Assembly: GCA_040768665.1 (NCBI GenBank)
Contig: JAXGMN010000020.1
Span: forward strand, 1 to 64,000
Source: JABWBD01 sp040768665
Lineage (GTDB): Bacteria > Planctomycetota > Planctomycetia > Pirellulales > Thermoguttaceae
Direction: 5' to 3'
DNA: 64,000 bases
This document shows, one piece after another, positions 1 through 7,962 of this stretch. Positions within the stretch are counted from its first letter, which is position 1. The number at the start of each line of letters is the position of its first letter. Below the pieces are notes generated by a model. The model was not told the origin of the DNA. It did no database searches and saw nothing but the letters and a program-made list of their open reading frames with translations. The position numbers were made by a program, and so were the translations under genes.

Positions 1-1
1 T

Positions 2-211
2 GGCGGCCAGCCCGGCCATCCCAAGCACGAGCGACCGCTGATTCCGAGCGAACAGTGCAACGAAGTGCATCCGCTGAAGCCGACTGAATGCCGCCGCTGT
101 GCCGCCAAACTCTCGGGCAGCGACCTTGAGCCGTTGCGGCACCAGGTTTGGGAATTGCCGGAGACCCGGCCGCAGGTGACGGAGTACCAACTGCATCGGT
201 TGGAGTGCAAG
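2..211 (+). pseudogene. IS66-family transposase fragment (partial, left edge)
   Basis: Remnant of an IS66-type transposase (TnpC), the DDE recombinase of that insertion sequence family. The frame opens at the window edge with GGQPGHPKHE, then ECRRCAAKLSG with a Cys pair, then HQVWELPETRPQVTEYQLH and RLEC. This is the order of the zinc-binding region that precedes the catalytic domain in IS66 transposases. The second Cys pair expected after RLEC is missing because a palindromic repeat element begins there. The catalytic domain is therefore absent on this side and the piece cannot be functional. The family call rests on remembered family motifs; the frame and its truncation are seen directly. 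Confidence 0.72.
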
Positions 212-333
212 GTAACCGTTCACGGGGTGGAAGAGAGGGGGACAGGTCCATGTTTTCGGCCGAGATCTTTGCCGCCGAAATGCTTCCAGCGGCCGAAAAA
301 TGGACCAGTCCCCGACCACCCGTGAACGGTTGC
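212..333. mobile_element. family A palindromic element, copy 1 (MITE-like)
   Basis: About 122 bp. The left end is GTAACCGTTCACGGGG and the right end is a slightly mutated inverse (CCCGTGAACGGTTGC). Inside are the conserved arms GGGGACAGGTCCATG and ATGGACCAGTCCCC, flanking a variable centre. It abuts the IS66 transposase remnant. No clear target duplication is visible for this copy. Confidence 0.8.
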
Positions 334-379
334 GCACCCCGAGCCAACCGTGGTAACTCAAACTCCTGTCGGCCGCCAG

Positions 380-967
380 TCATGCGTCCGCCGGCGGGTA
401 ACGATTTGCCCGGTAGAGAACGTGATGCGAAAGTTTGTCACCTGGAGGAATCAAGGGATGGTCAAAGTCATCATCCGAGCTATAGCTCATGCCAATCCGT
501 TCCATGACCCGTCGCGAACGATGGTTGCACTTCGGCGTGAACGAAACCACTTCGGCAAGGTGTATTGAACGGAACGCGCAATCGAGCACTGCGCGAGCGC
601 CTTCTGTGGCGAAGCCACACCCCCAGTACTCGGCTGCCAGTCGCCAGCCAATCTCAGTGCATGGAGTGAAGTGTGCTGCGAACCGAGGCTTTGACAATCC
701 GATGAACCCCGCGAACGGCGTCACCTGGGGGATTTCGACAGCCCATAAGCCGAATCCGTGTTCCTCGAAGTGCTTCTGAATGCGAACCACCAGTGCATCG
801 CTCTCACTTCGTGACAGCCGATTGGGAAAGAACTCCATCACCCGCGCATCAGCGTTCATCTCGGCAAACGGTTCCCGGTCACTTGCCCGCCACTGCCGAA
901 GGAGCAATCGCTGGGTCCGAAGCTGGGTAACGGGCAAGGTCGAGTTGGCGTTGCGAATTGGTTCCAT
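380..967 (-). CDS. GNAT family N-acetyltransferase (RimJ/RimL-like)
   Basis: Predicted acetyl-CoA-dependent N-acetyltransferase of the RimJ/RimL branch of the GNAT superfamily; the acceptor is unknown. The 195-residue protein has the full fold in order: LRTQRLLLRQW at the start (beta1), the GFGLWAVE strand, GFIGLSKPRF, then EIGWRLAAEYWGCGFATEG, where the acetyl-CoA pyrophosphate loop lies, and RRVMERIGM near the C-terminus. Length is normal for the family. It stands alone between the IS66/family A remnants and a family B repeat, so it may be an acquired gene, but base composition does not obviously differ from its neighbours. The substrate (ribosomal protein, drug or metabolite) cannot be told from sequence. 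Confidence 0.85.
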   Translation of the reverse strand: MEPIRNANSTLPVTQLRTQRLLLRQWRASDREPFAEMNADARVMEFFPNRLSRSESDALVVRIQKHFEEHGFGLWAVEIPQVTPFAGFIGLSKPRFAAHFTPCTEIGWRLAAEYWGCGFATEGARAVLDCAFRSIHLAEVVSFTPKCNHRSRRVMERIGMSYSSDDDFDHPLIPPGDKLSHHVLYRANRYPPADA

Positions 968-1013
968 TGGCTTGCTTCCGAGGACAAACGACAGCGATCA
1001 GCCGGCCGGGAAT

Positions 1014-1087
1014 AAGGGGACAGGCACATTTTGCTCCGAAGACTCCGCAAAATGAGCCAGTCCCCGACGGTTTTGGGAAAGGCTCTT
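1014..1087. repeat. family B palindromic element, copy 1
   Basis: Contains GGGGACAGGCACATTTTGC, the centre TCCGAAGACTC and GCAAAATGAGCCAGTCCCC, followed by GGTTTTGGGAAAGGCTC. The two arms form a long near-perfect hairpin. Related copies lie at 6202-6302 (opposite orientation) and 39288-39383. Confidence 0.8.
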
Positions 1088-1098
1088 CCTTGGGCCGG

Positions 1099-2091
1099 TT
1101 ACTCCGCTTCGCCGGTCGCACCGGGGATCTTCGCCACTCTCAGATCATGGCTGCCGTCGGGCAGGGCCATCTCGTAGTAGACATACCTGGCATCGGGGAG
1201 CCGGAGCACGTCGAAGTAGCGAATGGCCCCGCTGCCGTGCGGCGTGTTCCACAGCGGACCGTTGCGACTGATGCGATGAAACCTGCGGAGGTCGAAGCTG
1301 TAGCACAGCCCGCAGCGCTCCTCGTAGTTCTCTTTCACGTCGGCCGACCCGTCGTACAGCGCCAGCCACACCGGCGGCTGCCGCCAGAGGGTACCGATCC
1401 GTGCGGCGTATGCGTCCCAGGCACCGGGCGTGGGCATGAGGATCGGGCCTTCCCACTGCCAATCGATACCGTCGCTGCTGGTGGCCAGCCCGCTGGCGGA
1501 ACGGATCAGCCCGGTGTTGAAGGCGTCGTGCGTGCCGTGCATCTGTTCGGGCGGCGCCTCGGCGGCGCGGGCGGCGTAGCTGACGACCATGTGGATCAGC
1601 CCCGCCAACTCGAAGATGAAGGGGTCCTTCACGCCTTCGGTCTGGGTATCGGCCGCCTTGAGCACGGGGCGCAGGCTTCTCAGATCGAACGCCTCGGGCC
1701 GATCCGCCTCGACCAGGCCGATCATCCAGCGGCAATCCGCCGGGTCCACAAAGCTCACGTACATCCGCCAGCCGAACTCACCGCGGACCAGGGCGCACCG
1801 CTCGATGCTGGTCGTATTCAAGAGGTCCTTGGTCCCGGTCCAGACATCGTCGAAAATCACACCGTCGCGGCTCCGGGCGACGCGGATCTCGGCCCCGCGG
1901 TCGGGCTCGACCCCGCGGGGACGCCGCAGTCGATAGACCAGGTGAATCTCGCCGGAGGCCGGGTCGTACGTCACCCCGGGCGCGCCGGCCCAATACCCAT
2001 GGCCCTCGCCGGGCGGCGTACGGATCACGGTCCCTTGGCCCGGATCTAGCGGAAACAGAGAGGCCCAGGTTCTTGGACTTGCCGGCAGCAT
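1099..2091 (-). CDS. glycosidase-like five-bladed beta-propeller protein
   Basis: A 330-residue protein with no signal peptide, resembling the beta-propeller folds shared by glycoside hydrolase families 32/43/62/130. Repeated blade signatures are visible: GVTYDPASGEIHLVYR, IRVARSRDG, the acidic VKDPFIFEL in the middle, and GLATSSDGIDWQWEGP. The pattern of 'xDPxxF' followed by 'SSDGxxW' is typical of GH43/GH130-like proteins, where the conserved acid binds or cleaves sugars. The ATG at 2091 is preceded by GGAG with six bases of spacing, which supports this start. No neighbouring sugar operon exists, so the substrate is unknown. The catalytic set cannot be confirmed by eye, so it might be a non-catalytic propeller. 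Confidence 0.6.
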   Translation of the reverse strand: MLPASPRTWASLFPLDPGQGTVIRTPPGEGHGYWAGAPGVTYDPASGEIHLVYRLRRPRGVEPDRGAEIRVARSRDGVIFDDVWTGTKDLLNTTSIERCALVRGEFGWRMYVSFVDPADCRWMIGLVEADRPEAFDLRSLRPVLKAADTQTEGVKDPFIFELAGLIHMVVSYAARAAEAPPEQMHGTHDAFNTGLIRSASGLATSSDGIDWQWEGPILMPTPGAWDAYAARIGTLWRQPPVWLALYDGSADVKENYEERCGLCYSFDLRRFHRISRNGPLWNTPHGSGAIRYFDVLRLPDARYVYYEMALPDGSHDLRVAKIPGATGEAE

Positions 2092-2498
2092 GATAACTCC
2101 AGGGTGTTTGAGGATGTTCGGCGGTTCTGCTACGCCCTTCTTTGCGCCAGGACAAGTTTACGGTCCCGTCACGCCACACCAGTCCGATCGCAATCATCTC
2201 GTAGAGTAACGGGACAATCAAGGCCGGATCGCTTACGCCGCGCCGGGCGGAAGCGAGGGGGCCAGGTCCATGTTTTCGGCCCAGGTCTTTGACGCCAGAA
2301 CACCCGAGTTGGCCGAAAAATGGACCGGTCCCCGGCCGTGGGCGTAAACGGTTACGAGCGGAATAGCGTCCACGCCCCAGGCCGAGGCCCTGATTCGTCC
2401 GTGCCGCGCGGTGCGGGGCGGTTGCAGGCGTGGCGCGGCGTGAATAGGATGGTGTTACGAGTGGTTTCTACTATGGCCAGCGAGGAGGGGGCTGCGTT
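2092..2498. other. intergenic region, divergent start sites
   Basis: A 407-bp spacer between two divergently transcribed genes. It holds a degenerate family A element (2227-2356). The rest shows no convincing gene. A short minus-strand open frame around 2120-2221 (LLYEMIAIGLVWRDG) looks protein-like but has no clear start and was not called. Confidence 0.5.
2227..2356. mobile_element. family A palindromic element, copy 2 (degenerate)
   Basis: Shares AGGTCCATGTTTTCGGCC and GGCCGAAAAATGGACC with the other A copies and ends in GGGCGTAAACGGTTAC. Its left end (GCTTACGCCGCGCCGGG) has diverged from the GTAACCGTTCACGGGG consensus, so this is probably an old copy. No target duplication can be recognised. 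Confidence 0.7.
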
Positions 2499-4460
2499 AT
2501 GTTTGATTTGCGCCGTTGCCAGGTGGCGTTCGGGATGATTGCCTGGGGAGTTGCCATGATCAGCAGTGGTGAGGGGGCCGAGACGCCGGTTGCGGCTGCT
2601 CAGCCAGGGATCGTTTTCGTTGAGGCGGAGAGCTTTCAGGAGCTGGGCGGCTGGGTAATCGACCAGCAGGCAATGGGGCAAATGGGGTCGCCGTTCGTCC
2701 TGGCACACGGACTGGGGACGCCGGTGGAGGACGCCGTTGCGACGGTCGACGTGCCGAAGCCGGGCAAGTACCGGGTCTGGGTTCGTACGCGCGACTGGAT
2801 CGCTCCCTGGGGTGGCTCGCCGGCACCGGGGCGGTTTCGGCTGCTGGTCGACGGCCGGGCGCTGGCGACGACCTTTGGAACCGAAGGCGAGCAATGGCAT
2901 TGGCAGGATGGCGGGAGCGTGGAGCTTGAGGGGCCGAAAGTCCGGCTGGCGCTCGACGATCTGACGGGATTCGACGGCCGTTGCGACGGGATTGTCCTGG
3001 CAGCGGACCCCGGCTTCGTTCCGCCGAATTCGACGGAAGAGCTGAATTCGTTTCGCCGCGTGCAGATTGGGCTTCCGACTTCGCCGCCCGAGGCAGGGCG
3101 GTTCGACCTGGTGGTTACCGGCGGAGGGATCGCCGGCACCTGCGCGGCGATCTCGGCGGCACGGCTGGGGCTTTCGGTGGCGCTGATCCAGGACCGGCCG
3201 GTACTCGGCGGAAATAACAGTTCGGAAGTCCGGGTCGGGCTGTCGGGCCATATCCACCAGGAGCCGTATCCGGCTCTCGGCGAGGTGGTGGCGGAAATCG
3301 GGCCGATCGGACATTGGGATCTGTGGGCGGCGAAGAAGTATCCCGACCGACCCGAGAGCCGCCGGGTGCTGGAAGTGATCGAAAAACATCCGGAGAAGAA
3401 GATCCATAACGCCGGTCCGCCGTCGAACTACTGCGACGACAAGAAGCTGGCCGTCGTCGAGGCGGAACCCAACATCCACGTTTTTCTCAATACGCACGCG
3501 ATCGCGGTGGAGACCCAAGGGGACCGCATCACCGCCGTGATCGGCAAGAATATCCGCGACGGTCGCGAGCGGAGATTCCCCGGGGCTTTGTTTGCAGACT
3601 GCACGGGCGACGGCACAATCGGCCACCTGGCGGGTGCCTACTACCGCGTCGGGCGCGAGGGGCGCGCGGAGACCGGCGAGTCGTTGGCGCCGGAGGAGGC
3701 CGACCGGATGGTGATGGGCACTTCGGTGCAGTGGTACGCCGTAGAAGAAAATGGCCCGGTCGAGTTTCCGGATTGTCCCTGGGCGCTGGAGTTTTCCGAG
3801 GAGACATGCCAGCGGATGACGCGAGGCGATTGGGACTGGGAAGCCGGTTTGAACCAGGACCAGATCGCCGAGTTCGAGCGGATCCGCGACCATGCCCTGC
3901 GAGTGACGTACGGCAACTGGTCCTTCTTGAAGAACCATGCGGCCGACAAGGCGAAGTACGCCAATTGGCGGCTGGCGTGGGTGGCGTATGTGGGAGGCAA
4001 GCGGGAATCGCGACGGCTGATGGGCGACGTCGTCTTGCAGCAGCAGGACATCGAAAGCGGTCGGCAATGGCCGGATGCCGGCGTGACGTGCACCTGGGGC
4101 ATCGATTTGCATTATCCATCGCCCGAGAACAGCAAGCATTTTCCGGGCGAGGAATTCCGCTCGATCGCCAAGAGCAAGAAGATCGAGCCGTACGCAATTC
4201 CTTACCGTTGTCTTTACTCGCAGAATGTTTCGAACCTGTTCATGGCGGGGCGGAACATCAGCGTCACCCACGTCGCGCTGGGAACGGTTCGCGTGCAGAA
4301 GACGACCGGCATGATGGGCGAAGTGGTGGGAATGGCCGCGTCGTTGGCGAAGAAGCACAACACGAGCCCTCGCGGTGTCTATGAAGGCCACTTGGGCGAA
4401 TTGAAACAACTGATGCAGCGGGGGGTGGGAAAGAAGACCGGTCCCGCCGCTGCCGATTGA
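2499..4460 (+). CDS. exported FAD-dependent oxidoreductase
   Basis: A 653-residue flavoprotein of the FAD_oxidored group, common in planctomycetes. A short hydrophobic N-terminus (FGMIAWGVAMISS) suggests export. Residues about 35-185 form a beta-sandwich-like domain (FVEAESFQELGGW, GKYRVWVRTRDW), which resembles carbohydrate-binding modules. The dinucleotide-binding motif follows at about residue 205: VVTGGGIAGTCAAISAARLG. Later landmarks are LGGNNSSEVR, GDGTIGHLAGA and the C-terminal FAD-contacting FMAGRNISVTHVALGTVR. The start is supported by GAGGAGG eight to ten bases upstream of ATG 2499. The substrate is unknown; related genes often sit beside sugar-catabolism genes, and the Gfo/Idh gene downstream fits that picture. 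Confidence 0.82.
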   Translation: MFDLRRCQVAFGMIAWGVAMISSGEGAETPVAAAQPGIVFVEAESFQELGGWVIDQQAMGQMGSPFVLAHGLGTPVEDAVATVDVPKPGKYRVWVRTRDWIAPWGGSPAPGRFRLLVDGRALATTFGTEGEQWHWQDGGSVELEGPKVRLALDDLTGFDGRCDGIVLAADPGFVPPNSTEELNSFRRVQIGLPTSPPEAGRFDLVVTGGGIAGTCAAISAARLGLSVALIQDRPVLGGNNSSEVRVGLSGHIHQEPYPALGEVVAEIGPIGHWDLWAAKKYPDRPESRRVLEVIEKHPEKKIHNAGPPSNYCDDKKLAVVEAEPNIHVFLNTHAIAVETQGDRITAVIGKNIRDGRERRFPGALFADCTGDGTIGHLAGAYYRVGREGRAETGESLAPEEADRMVMGTSVQWYAVEENGPVEFPDCPWALEFSEETCQRMTRGDWDWEAGLNQDQIAEFERIRDHALRVTYGNWSFLKNHAADKAKYANWRLAWVAYVGGKRESRRLMGDVVLQQQDIESGRQWPDAGVTCTWGIDLHYPSPENSKHFPGEEFRSIAKSKKIEPYAIPYRCLYSQNVSNLFMAGRNISVTHVALGTVRVQKTTGMMGEVVGMAASLAKKHNTSPRGVYEGHLGELKQLMQRGVGKKTGPAAAD

Positions 4461-4529
4461 ACAGTCGTTGTCGGGCGGGAATTGCCCGCCGGTTTTGGTT
4501 TTGTCGATTTGCCACTACGGAGAACTCAG

Positions 4530-4694
4530 ATGAGCAAGGCCGCCAAGAGCAACCATCTCGCGGAAGTCAAACTGGCGCTGGCGAAGAAGTACGAGAACCT
4601 GGTTCGCATTTCCAAGAGCAAGCCGCGGAAGAAGGTATTCCGGAATCGCGTCACTCGGTACCGGCAGGAAGCGGAAAGACTGGCACGAGGCTGA
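4530..4694 (+). CDS. small conserved basic protein (54 aa)
   Basis: A 54-residue, strongly basic, helical protein starting MSKAAKSNHLAEVKLALAKK. A purine-rich GGAGA lies just upstream of ATG 4530. It follows the FAD oxidoreductase gene by about 70 bp on the same strand. The C-terminal half (KPRKKVFRNRVTRYRQEAER) is rich in Arg and Lys. This could mean RNA or ribosome contact, but no characterised family was recognised. An upstream in-frame start at 4482 would add 16 residues that look like intergenic sequence. Confidence 0.6.
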   Translation: MSKAAKSNHLAEVKLALAKKYENLVRISKSKPRKKVFRNRVTRYRQEAERLARG

Positions 4695-4700
4695 ATCGCG

Positions 4701-4790
4701 TCAGCGCAGGAGGAAGATCAGCAGGAGTGTGAGGATCACGGAGATCAAGATCGATCCGACACAGCCAAGTCTGCTGGAAAAGAAGAACAT
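4701..4790 (-). CDS. 29-residue single-pass membrane peptide
   Basis: A tiny open frame on the minus strand, convergent with the 54-residue gene. It encodes MFFFSSRLGC, then VGSILISVILTLLLIFLLR and a stop. The result is a short polar start followed by one continuous hydrophobic helix of about 19 residues ending in Arg. GGGAG lies eight bases upstream of the ATG. The residue pattern (F-rich start, GC pair, then a Leu/Ile helix) resembles short peptides seen in other planctomycete genomes, but that is memory, not a search. The function is unknown; a membrane-anchored or regulatory peptide is possible. Confidence 0.5.
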   Translation of the reverse strand: MFFFSSRLGCVGSILISVILTLLLIFLLR

Positions 4791-5007
4791 CGGTGGTTCT
4801 CCCGGCGATTTCGAGGCGGGAACGGCAGTACGTCAACACAATCGTTGAATTGTAGACGCGGTGTCCCGCGGAGCCTGCCGGATGAGGGGAGAGGTAGAAG
4901 GTATTTTGCACCGTGCTGAACGCGAATCCCACGCTGAGTAGGCAGTCCTTTTCTAAGCAGCCTTTGGGGGGACACTACCGACGGACAACGGGATAGGCGA
5001 GGTTACT

Positions 5008-6102
5008 ATGGGTATCAACCAGCGGCGCACGTTTCTGAAACAACTGGCCGGGACCGGTCTGGCAGCGACCGCTTCGGTGTGCTTTGGCCCCGGGCCGGCT
5101 TGTGCGGCCGCGCCTCCGAAGATCAAGGTGGGCCAGATCGGCGTGGGGCACGCGCACGCGGGCGGAAAGATGGCCACGCTCAGGAAGCTGGCAGACCATT
5201 ATGAGGTCGTCGGCGTCGTCGAGCCCGACGAGGCGCTTCGCAGGCAGTGGCAAGACCATCCGATCTACCGCGGCCTTACCTGGATGACGGAAGAGCAACT
5301 GCTGGGCACCGCGGGGCTCAAGGCGGTTGCCGTGGAAACCCGGGTGTGCGACCTGCTGCCGGCCGCCGGACGCTCGATTGACGCCGGGATGCACATCCAT
5401 CTCGACAAACCGGCGGGCGAGTCGCTCTCGGCGTTTCGCCGGATTCTTGGGGAAGCCGAGCGGCGGGGGCTCACGGTGCAGATGGGCTACATGTTCCGCA
5501 ACAACCCGGCGTTCCAGTTCTGCTTCCGCGCGGCCGAGGACGGATGGCTGGGGCGGATCACGGAAGTCCACGGCGTGATGGGCAAGCTCAGCTCGCCCGA
5601 CGCCCGCAAGCCGATGCTGCCCTATCCCGGCGGGACGATGTTCGAGCTGGGCTGCCACCTGATCGATTCGCTCGTGCGGGTCCTTGGAAGACCCGAGAAG
5701 GTGACTCCCTTCGCCCGCGCGAGCCATCCCGAGATCGACAGCCTGGCCGACACGCAGCTCGCCGTCTTCGAATATCCTCAGGCAATCGCCACGATCCGCG
5801 CGACGGTGGTCGAGGCCGACGGCGGGCGGCGCCGGCAGTTCGTCGTCGCGGGCGACGAGGGAACGGCGTCGATCCTGCCGCTCGAGCCACCGCGATTGAC
5901 CCTCACTCTTAGCAAACCGAAGGGGCAGTTCCCTCGCGGCTACCACGAAGTGGACCTGCCCGAGATGCCCGGCCGCTACGACGAGCAACTCATCGAACTG
6001 GCCCGCATCGTCCGCGGAGAGATGGAGCATCCGTATCCGACCGAGCACGACCTGGCGGTGCAAGAGGCGGTTCTGTTAGCGAGCGGGTTGCCGCTCAAGT
6101 AA
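5008..6102 (+). CDS. Gfo/Idh/MocA family oxidoreductase with Tat signal
   Basis: A 364-residue NAD(P)-dependent sugar oxidoreductase of the Gfo/Idh/MocA family, predicted to be exported by the Tat path. The N-terminus carries a twin-arginine motif (NQRRTFLKQLAG) followed by a hydrophobic stretch and ACAAAPP, a likely cleavage region. The Rossmann domain begins at about residue 38 (VGQIGVGHAHAGG). The family's E/D-K-P motif is present as HLDKPAGES, and GYMFRNNP and GGTMFELGCHLID follow. Length is usual for the group. The substrate is not evident; it lies on the same strand as the FAD oxidoreductase gene, so the two may act on related sugars in the periplasm. Confidence 0.88.
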   Translation: MGINQRRTFLKQLAGTGLAATASVCFGPGPACAAAPPKIKVGQIGVGHAHAGGKMATLRKLADHYEVVGVVEPDEALRRQWQDHPIYRGLTWMTEEQLLGTAGLKAVAVETRVCDLLPAAGRSIDAGMHIHLDKPAGESLSAFRRILGEAERRGLTVQMGYMFRNNPAFQFCFRAAEDGWLGRITEVHGVMGKLSSPDARKPMLPYPGGTMFELGCHLIDSLVRVLGRPEKVTPFARASHPEIDSLADTQLAVFEYPQAIATIRATVVEADGGRRRQFVVAGDEGTASILPLEPPRLTLTLSKPKGQFPRGYHEVDLPEMPGRYDEQLIELARIVRGEMEHPYPTEHDLAVQEAVLLASGLPLK

Positions 6103-6201
6103 GCAATGGCCGATCAAGGATGATTCGGTTGTGACTGAAAAAGCTGCAACGAAACCCCTTCGCCGGGTGGGTTGGTGGAAGCCGGGAAGATCCGGCTTCG
6201 A

Positions 6202-6302
6202 GGCTATTCCCAAAACCGCTGGGGATTGGCTCACTTTGCGGAGTCTTCGGAGCAAAATGTGCCGGTCCCATTTGTCCTGGCGAGGTTTTGGGATAGGCTC
6301 TT
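6202..6302. repeat. family B palindromic element, copy 2 (reverse orientation)
   Basis: Reads GGCTATTCCCAAAACCG on the left and GGTTTTGGGATAGGCTCTT on the right, enclosing TTGCGGAGTCTTCGGAGC. It is imperfect compared with copies 1 and 3. It lies between the Gfo/Idh gene and the next small gene. Confidence 0.75.
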
Positions 6303-6360
6303 AGTGTTGGGTTTCATTGGTGGGCAAGGGCCAAGACGCTAGAAGCTGGAGCCGGAGATC

Positions 6361-6696
6361 ATGGCCAAGAAGAAGACCAAGAAGGAGGCCGCGAAGAAAG
6401 ACACGGCGAAGAGGTCGGGGAAGCAGGAAACGAAGAAAGCGCAGAAGCCCGCAGGTGCAAGGCCGACAGACAAACAGAGCTTCGTGCCCTTTGAGGTCTG
6501 CAACTACTACGGGGTCTATCTGCGAGAGGTATTCGAGAAGGAGCACTTGCGGAACCGCAACGTGCAGTTGGGTGACGTCTTCGAGTGTCTTCTTACCGAT
6601 CTTCACGGAGCCTGGAATTTGATCAAGCTGTACGGCAAGGAGACCCCGTTGGAAGCGTTGCGAGGCAAGGGCAACCCCTTTCATCTCGACAAGTGA
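6361..6696 (+). CDS. hypothetical protein with Lys-rich N-terminus (111 aa)
   Basis: A 111-residue protein. The first 40 residues are almost all Lys, Ala and polar (MAKKKTKKEAAKKD...), which suggests a disordered nucleic-acid-binding tail. The rest (SFVPFEVCNYYGVYLREVF, then LGDVFECLLTDLHGAWNLIK) looks like a compact helical domain. No family was recognised. A GGAG lies close upstream of the ATG. Its stop codon falls inside the 8-bp target duplication of the following family A element: the stop sits in the left copy of the duplication, so the coding frame was probably not changed by the insertion. Confidence 0.62.
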   Translation: MAKKKTKKEAAKKDTAKRSGKQETKKAQKPAGARPTDKQSFVPFEVCNYYGVYLREVFEKEHLRNRNVQLGDVFECLLTDLHGAWNLIKLYGKETPLEALRGKGNPFHLDK

Positions 6697-6699
6697 GGG

Positions 6700-6823
6700 G
6701 TAACCGTTCACGGGGCGGAAGAGAGGGGGACAGGTCCATGTTTTCGGCCAATGTTCTTGGCACCAAAATACATCAACTGGCCGAAAAATGGACCAGTCCC
6801 CGGCCGTGGGCGTGAACGGTTAC
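6700..6823. mobile_element. family A element, copy 3, with perfect 8-bp target duplication
   Basis: A 124-bp element with 13-bp perfect terminal inverted repeats (GTAACCGTTCACG / CGTGAACGGTTAC). AGTGAGGG occurs directly before the left end (6692-6699) and directly after the right end (6824-6831), a perfect 8-bp direct repeat. Ends that start with GTAA plus 8-bp duplications are typical of the IS66 family, which makes this an IS66-type miniature element. Confidence 0.85.
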
Positions 6824-6839
6824 AGTGAGGGAAAGGTAA

Positions 6840-7937
6840 CTACAGATACTCCGTCCACCCTCGCGCCTTGAGCTCTTCGATCACCTGGCGGATCGACTCT
6901 TCGCTGTTCTTATCGGCGACCAGGGTCGCATCGGGAGTGGCCACCACGACGAGATCTTTGACACCGACGAGGACCAGGGCATGGTTGGGCTCCTGGCATC
7001 GAGCAATGGTGCCGGAGGAGTTGATCTCGATGGATTTTGCGGCGTCCAGCACGTTGCCGCGCGGATCCGGTGGACGAAGCCGCTCCAGAGCCCTCCAGCT
7101 TCCGACGTCGTCCCAGTCGAACGAAGCCTCGATCACGACGACCTTGCGGGCGCGTTCCATCACCGCGTAATCGATCGAGACCTTGTCGATCACCGCAAAC
7201 TCGCGCGTGAGGACCTCGTGGAACTCTGCTCGGCCGACCGCCTGGGAAATCGATGCTAAACGGGCATGCACCCCCGGTTCGTAGCGGGCCAGTGCTTCCA
7301 TGACGGTCCGGGCTTTCCACACGAAAATCCCGGCGTTCCAGAGATAGTTGCCCGCCGCAAGGTAGCCTGCTGCGGTTTCCGCATCGGGCTTCTCGTGGAA
7401 CCTGGCAACGCGGTGCACGCCGGTCGTGCTTTGAGCGGCCACCGGGCCGTCCAGCCGCTCCGCCTGCTCGATATAGCCGAACGACTGCGACGGATACGTC
7501 GGCCGGATGCCGAACGTGATCAGCCGCTCGGAATCTTCTTCGACCAGCGCCTCGGCCAGCCGGAGCGCATCGCGGAAGCGGTCGTCCGGCTCGATGACCT
7601 GATCGGCCGGCAGAACGGCCATCGTGCCCTCCGGATCCTCGCGGAGAACGCGGATCGCGGCCAGGCCGATACAGGGAGCGGTATTTCGCGGGCAGGGCTC
7701 CGCCAGAACCGCCTCGCGCGGCAGGTGGGAGACCTGGTCGTACACGCGATCGGCGAGTTGCTCGGTGGTCGCGATCAGGATCCGCTCGGGAGGAACCAAC
7801 TCGCCCAGCCGGTCGACCGCCTGCTGGAGCATCGTTCGCTCGCCTTGGATCCTCAGCAGTTGTTTGGGCTGCCCGGAGCGGCTCTCCGGCCACAGCCGTG
7901 TGCCGGAACCGCCAGCCATGATAACGGCGTAGAGCAT
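6840..7937 (-). CDS. manC: mannose-1-phosphate guanylyltransferase
   Basis: Makes GDP-mannose from mannose 1-phosphate and GTP, a precursor for surface polysaccharides. The nucleotidyltransferase signature is at the N-terminus (YAVIMAGGSGTRLWP) with the following PKQLL. Further landmarks are CPRNTAPCIGLAA, VLPADQVI, the FGYIE segment, VARFHEKPD, NYLWNAGIFVWK and DKVSIDYAVMER, and the FDWDDVGSWRAL motif. At about 365 residues it is the single-function form and lacks the C-terminal phosphomannose isomerase domain of longer ManC/AlgA proteins. The start MLYAVIM is preferred; four extra residues are possible from 7949. It ends 26 bp downstream of the metallo-hydrolase gene on the same strand, so the two may be cotranscribed. 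Confidence 0.93.
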   Translation of the reverse strand: MLYAVIMAGGSGTRLWPESRSGQPKQLLRIQGERTMLQQAVDRLGELVPPERILIATTEQLADRVYDQVSHLPREAVLAEPCPRNTAPCIGLAAIRVLREDPEGTMAVLPADQVIEPDDRFRDALRLAEALVEEDSERLITFGIRPTYPSQSFGYIEQAERLDGPVAAQSTTGVHRVARFHEKPDAETAAGYLAAGNYLWNAGIFVWKARTVMEALARYEPGVHARLASISQAVGRAEFHEVLTREFAVIDKVSIDYAVMERARKVVVIEASFDWDDVGSWRALERLRPPDPRGNVLDAAKSIEINSSGTIARCQEPNHALVLVGVKDLVVVATPDATLVADKNSEESIRQVIEELKARGWTEYL

Positions 7938-7962
7938 CGTATTCTCCACAATTCAGGGCCGA

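Noticed and set aside
2352..4409. 685-codon open frame on the minus strand
   Set aside because: Shadow of the FAD-dependent oxidoreductase gene, which has a proper start, ribosome-binding site and motifs.
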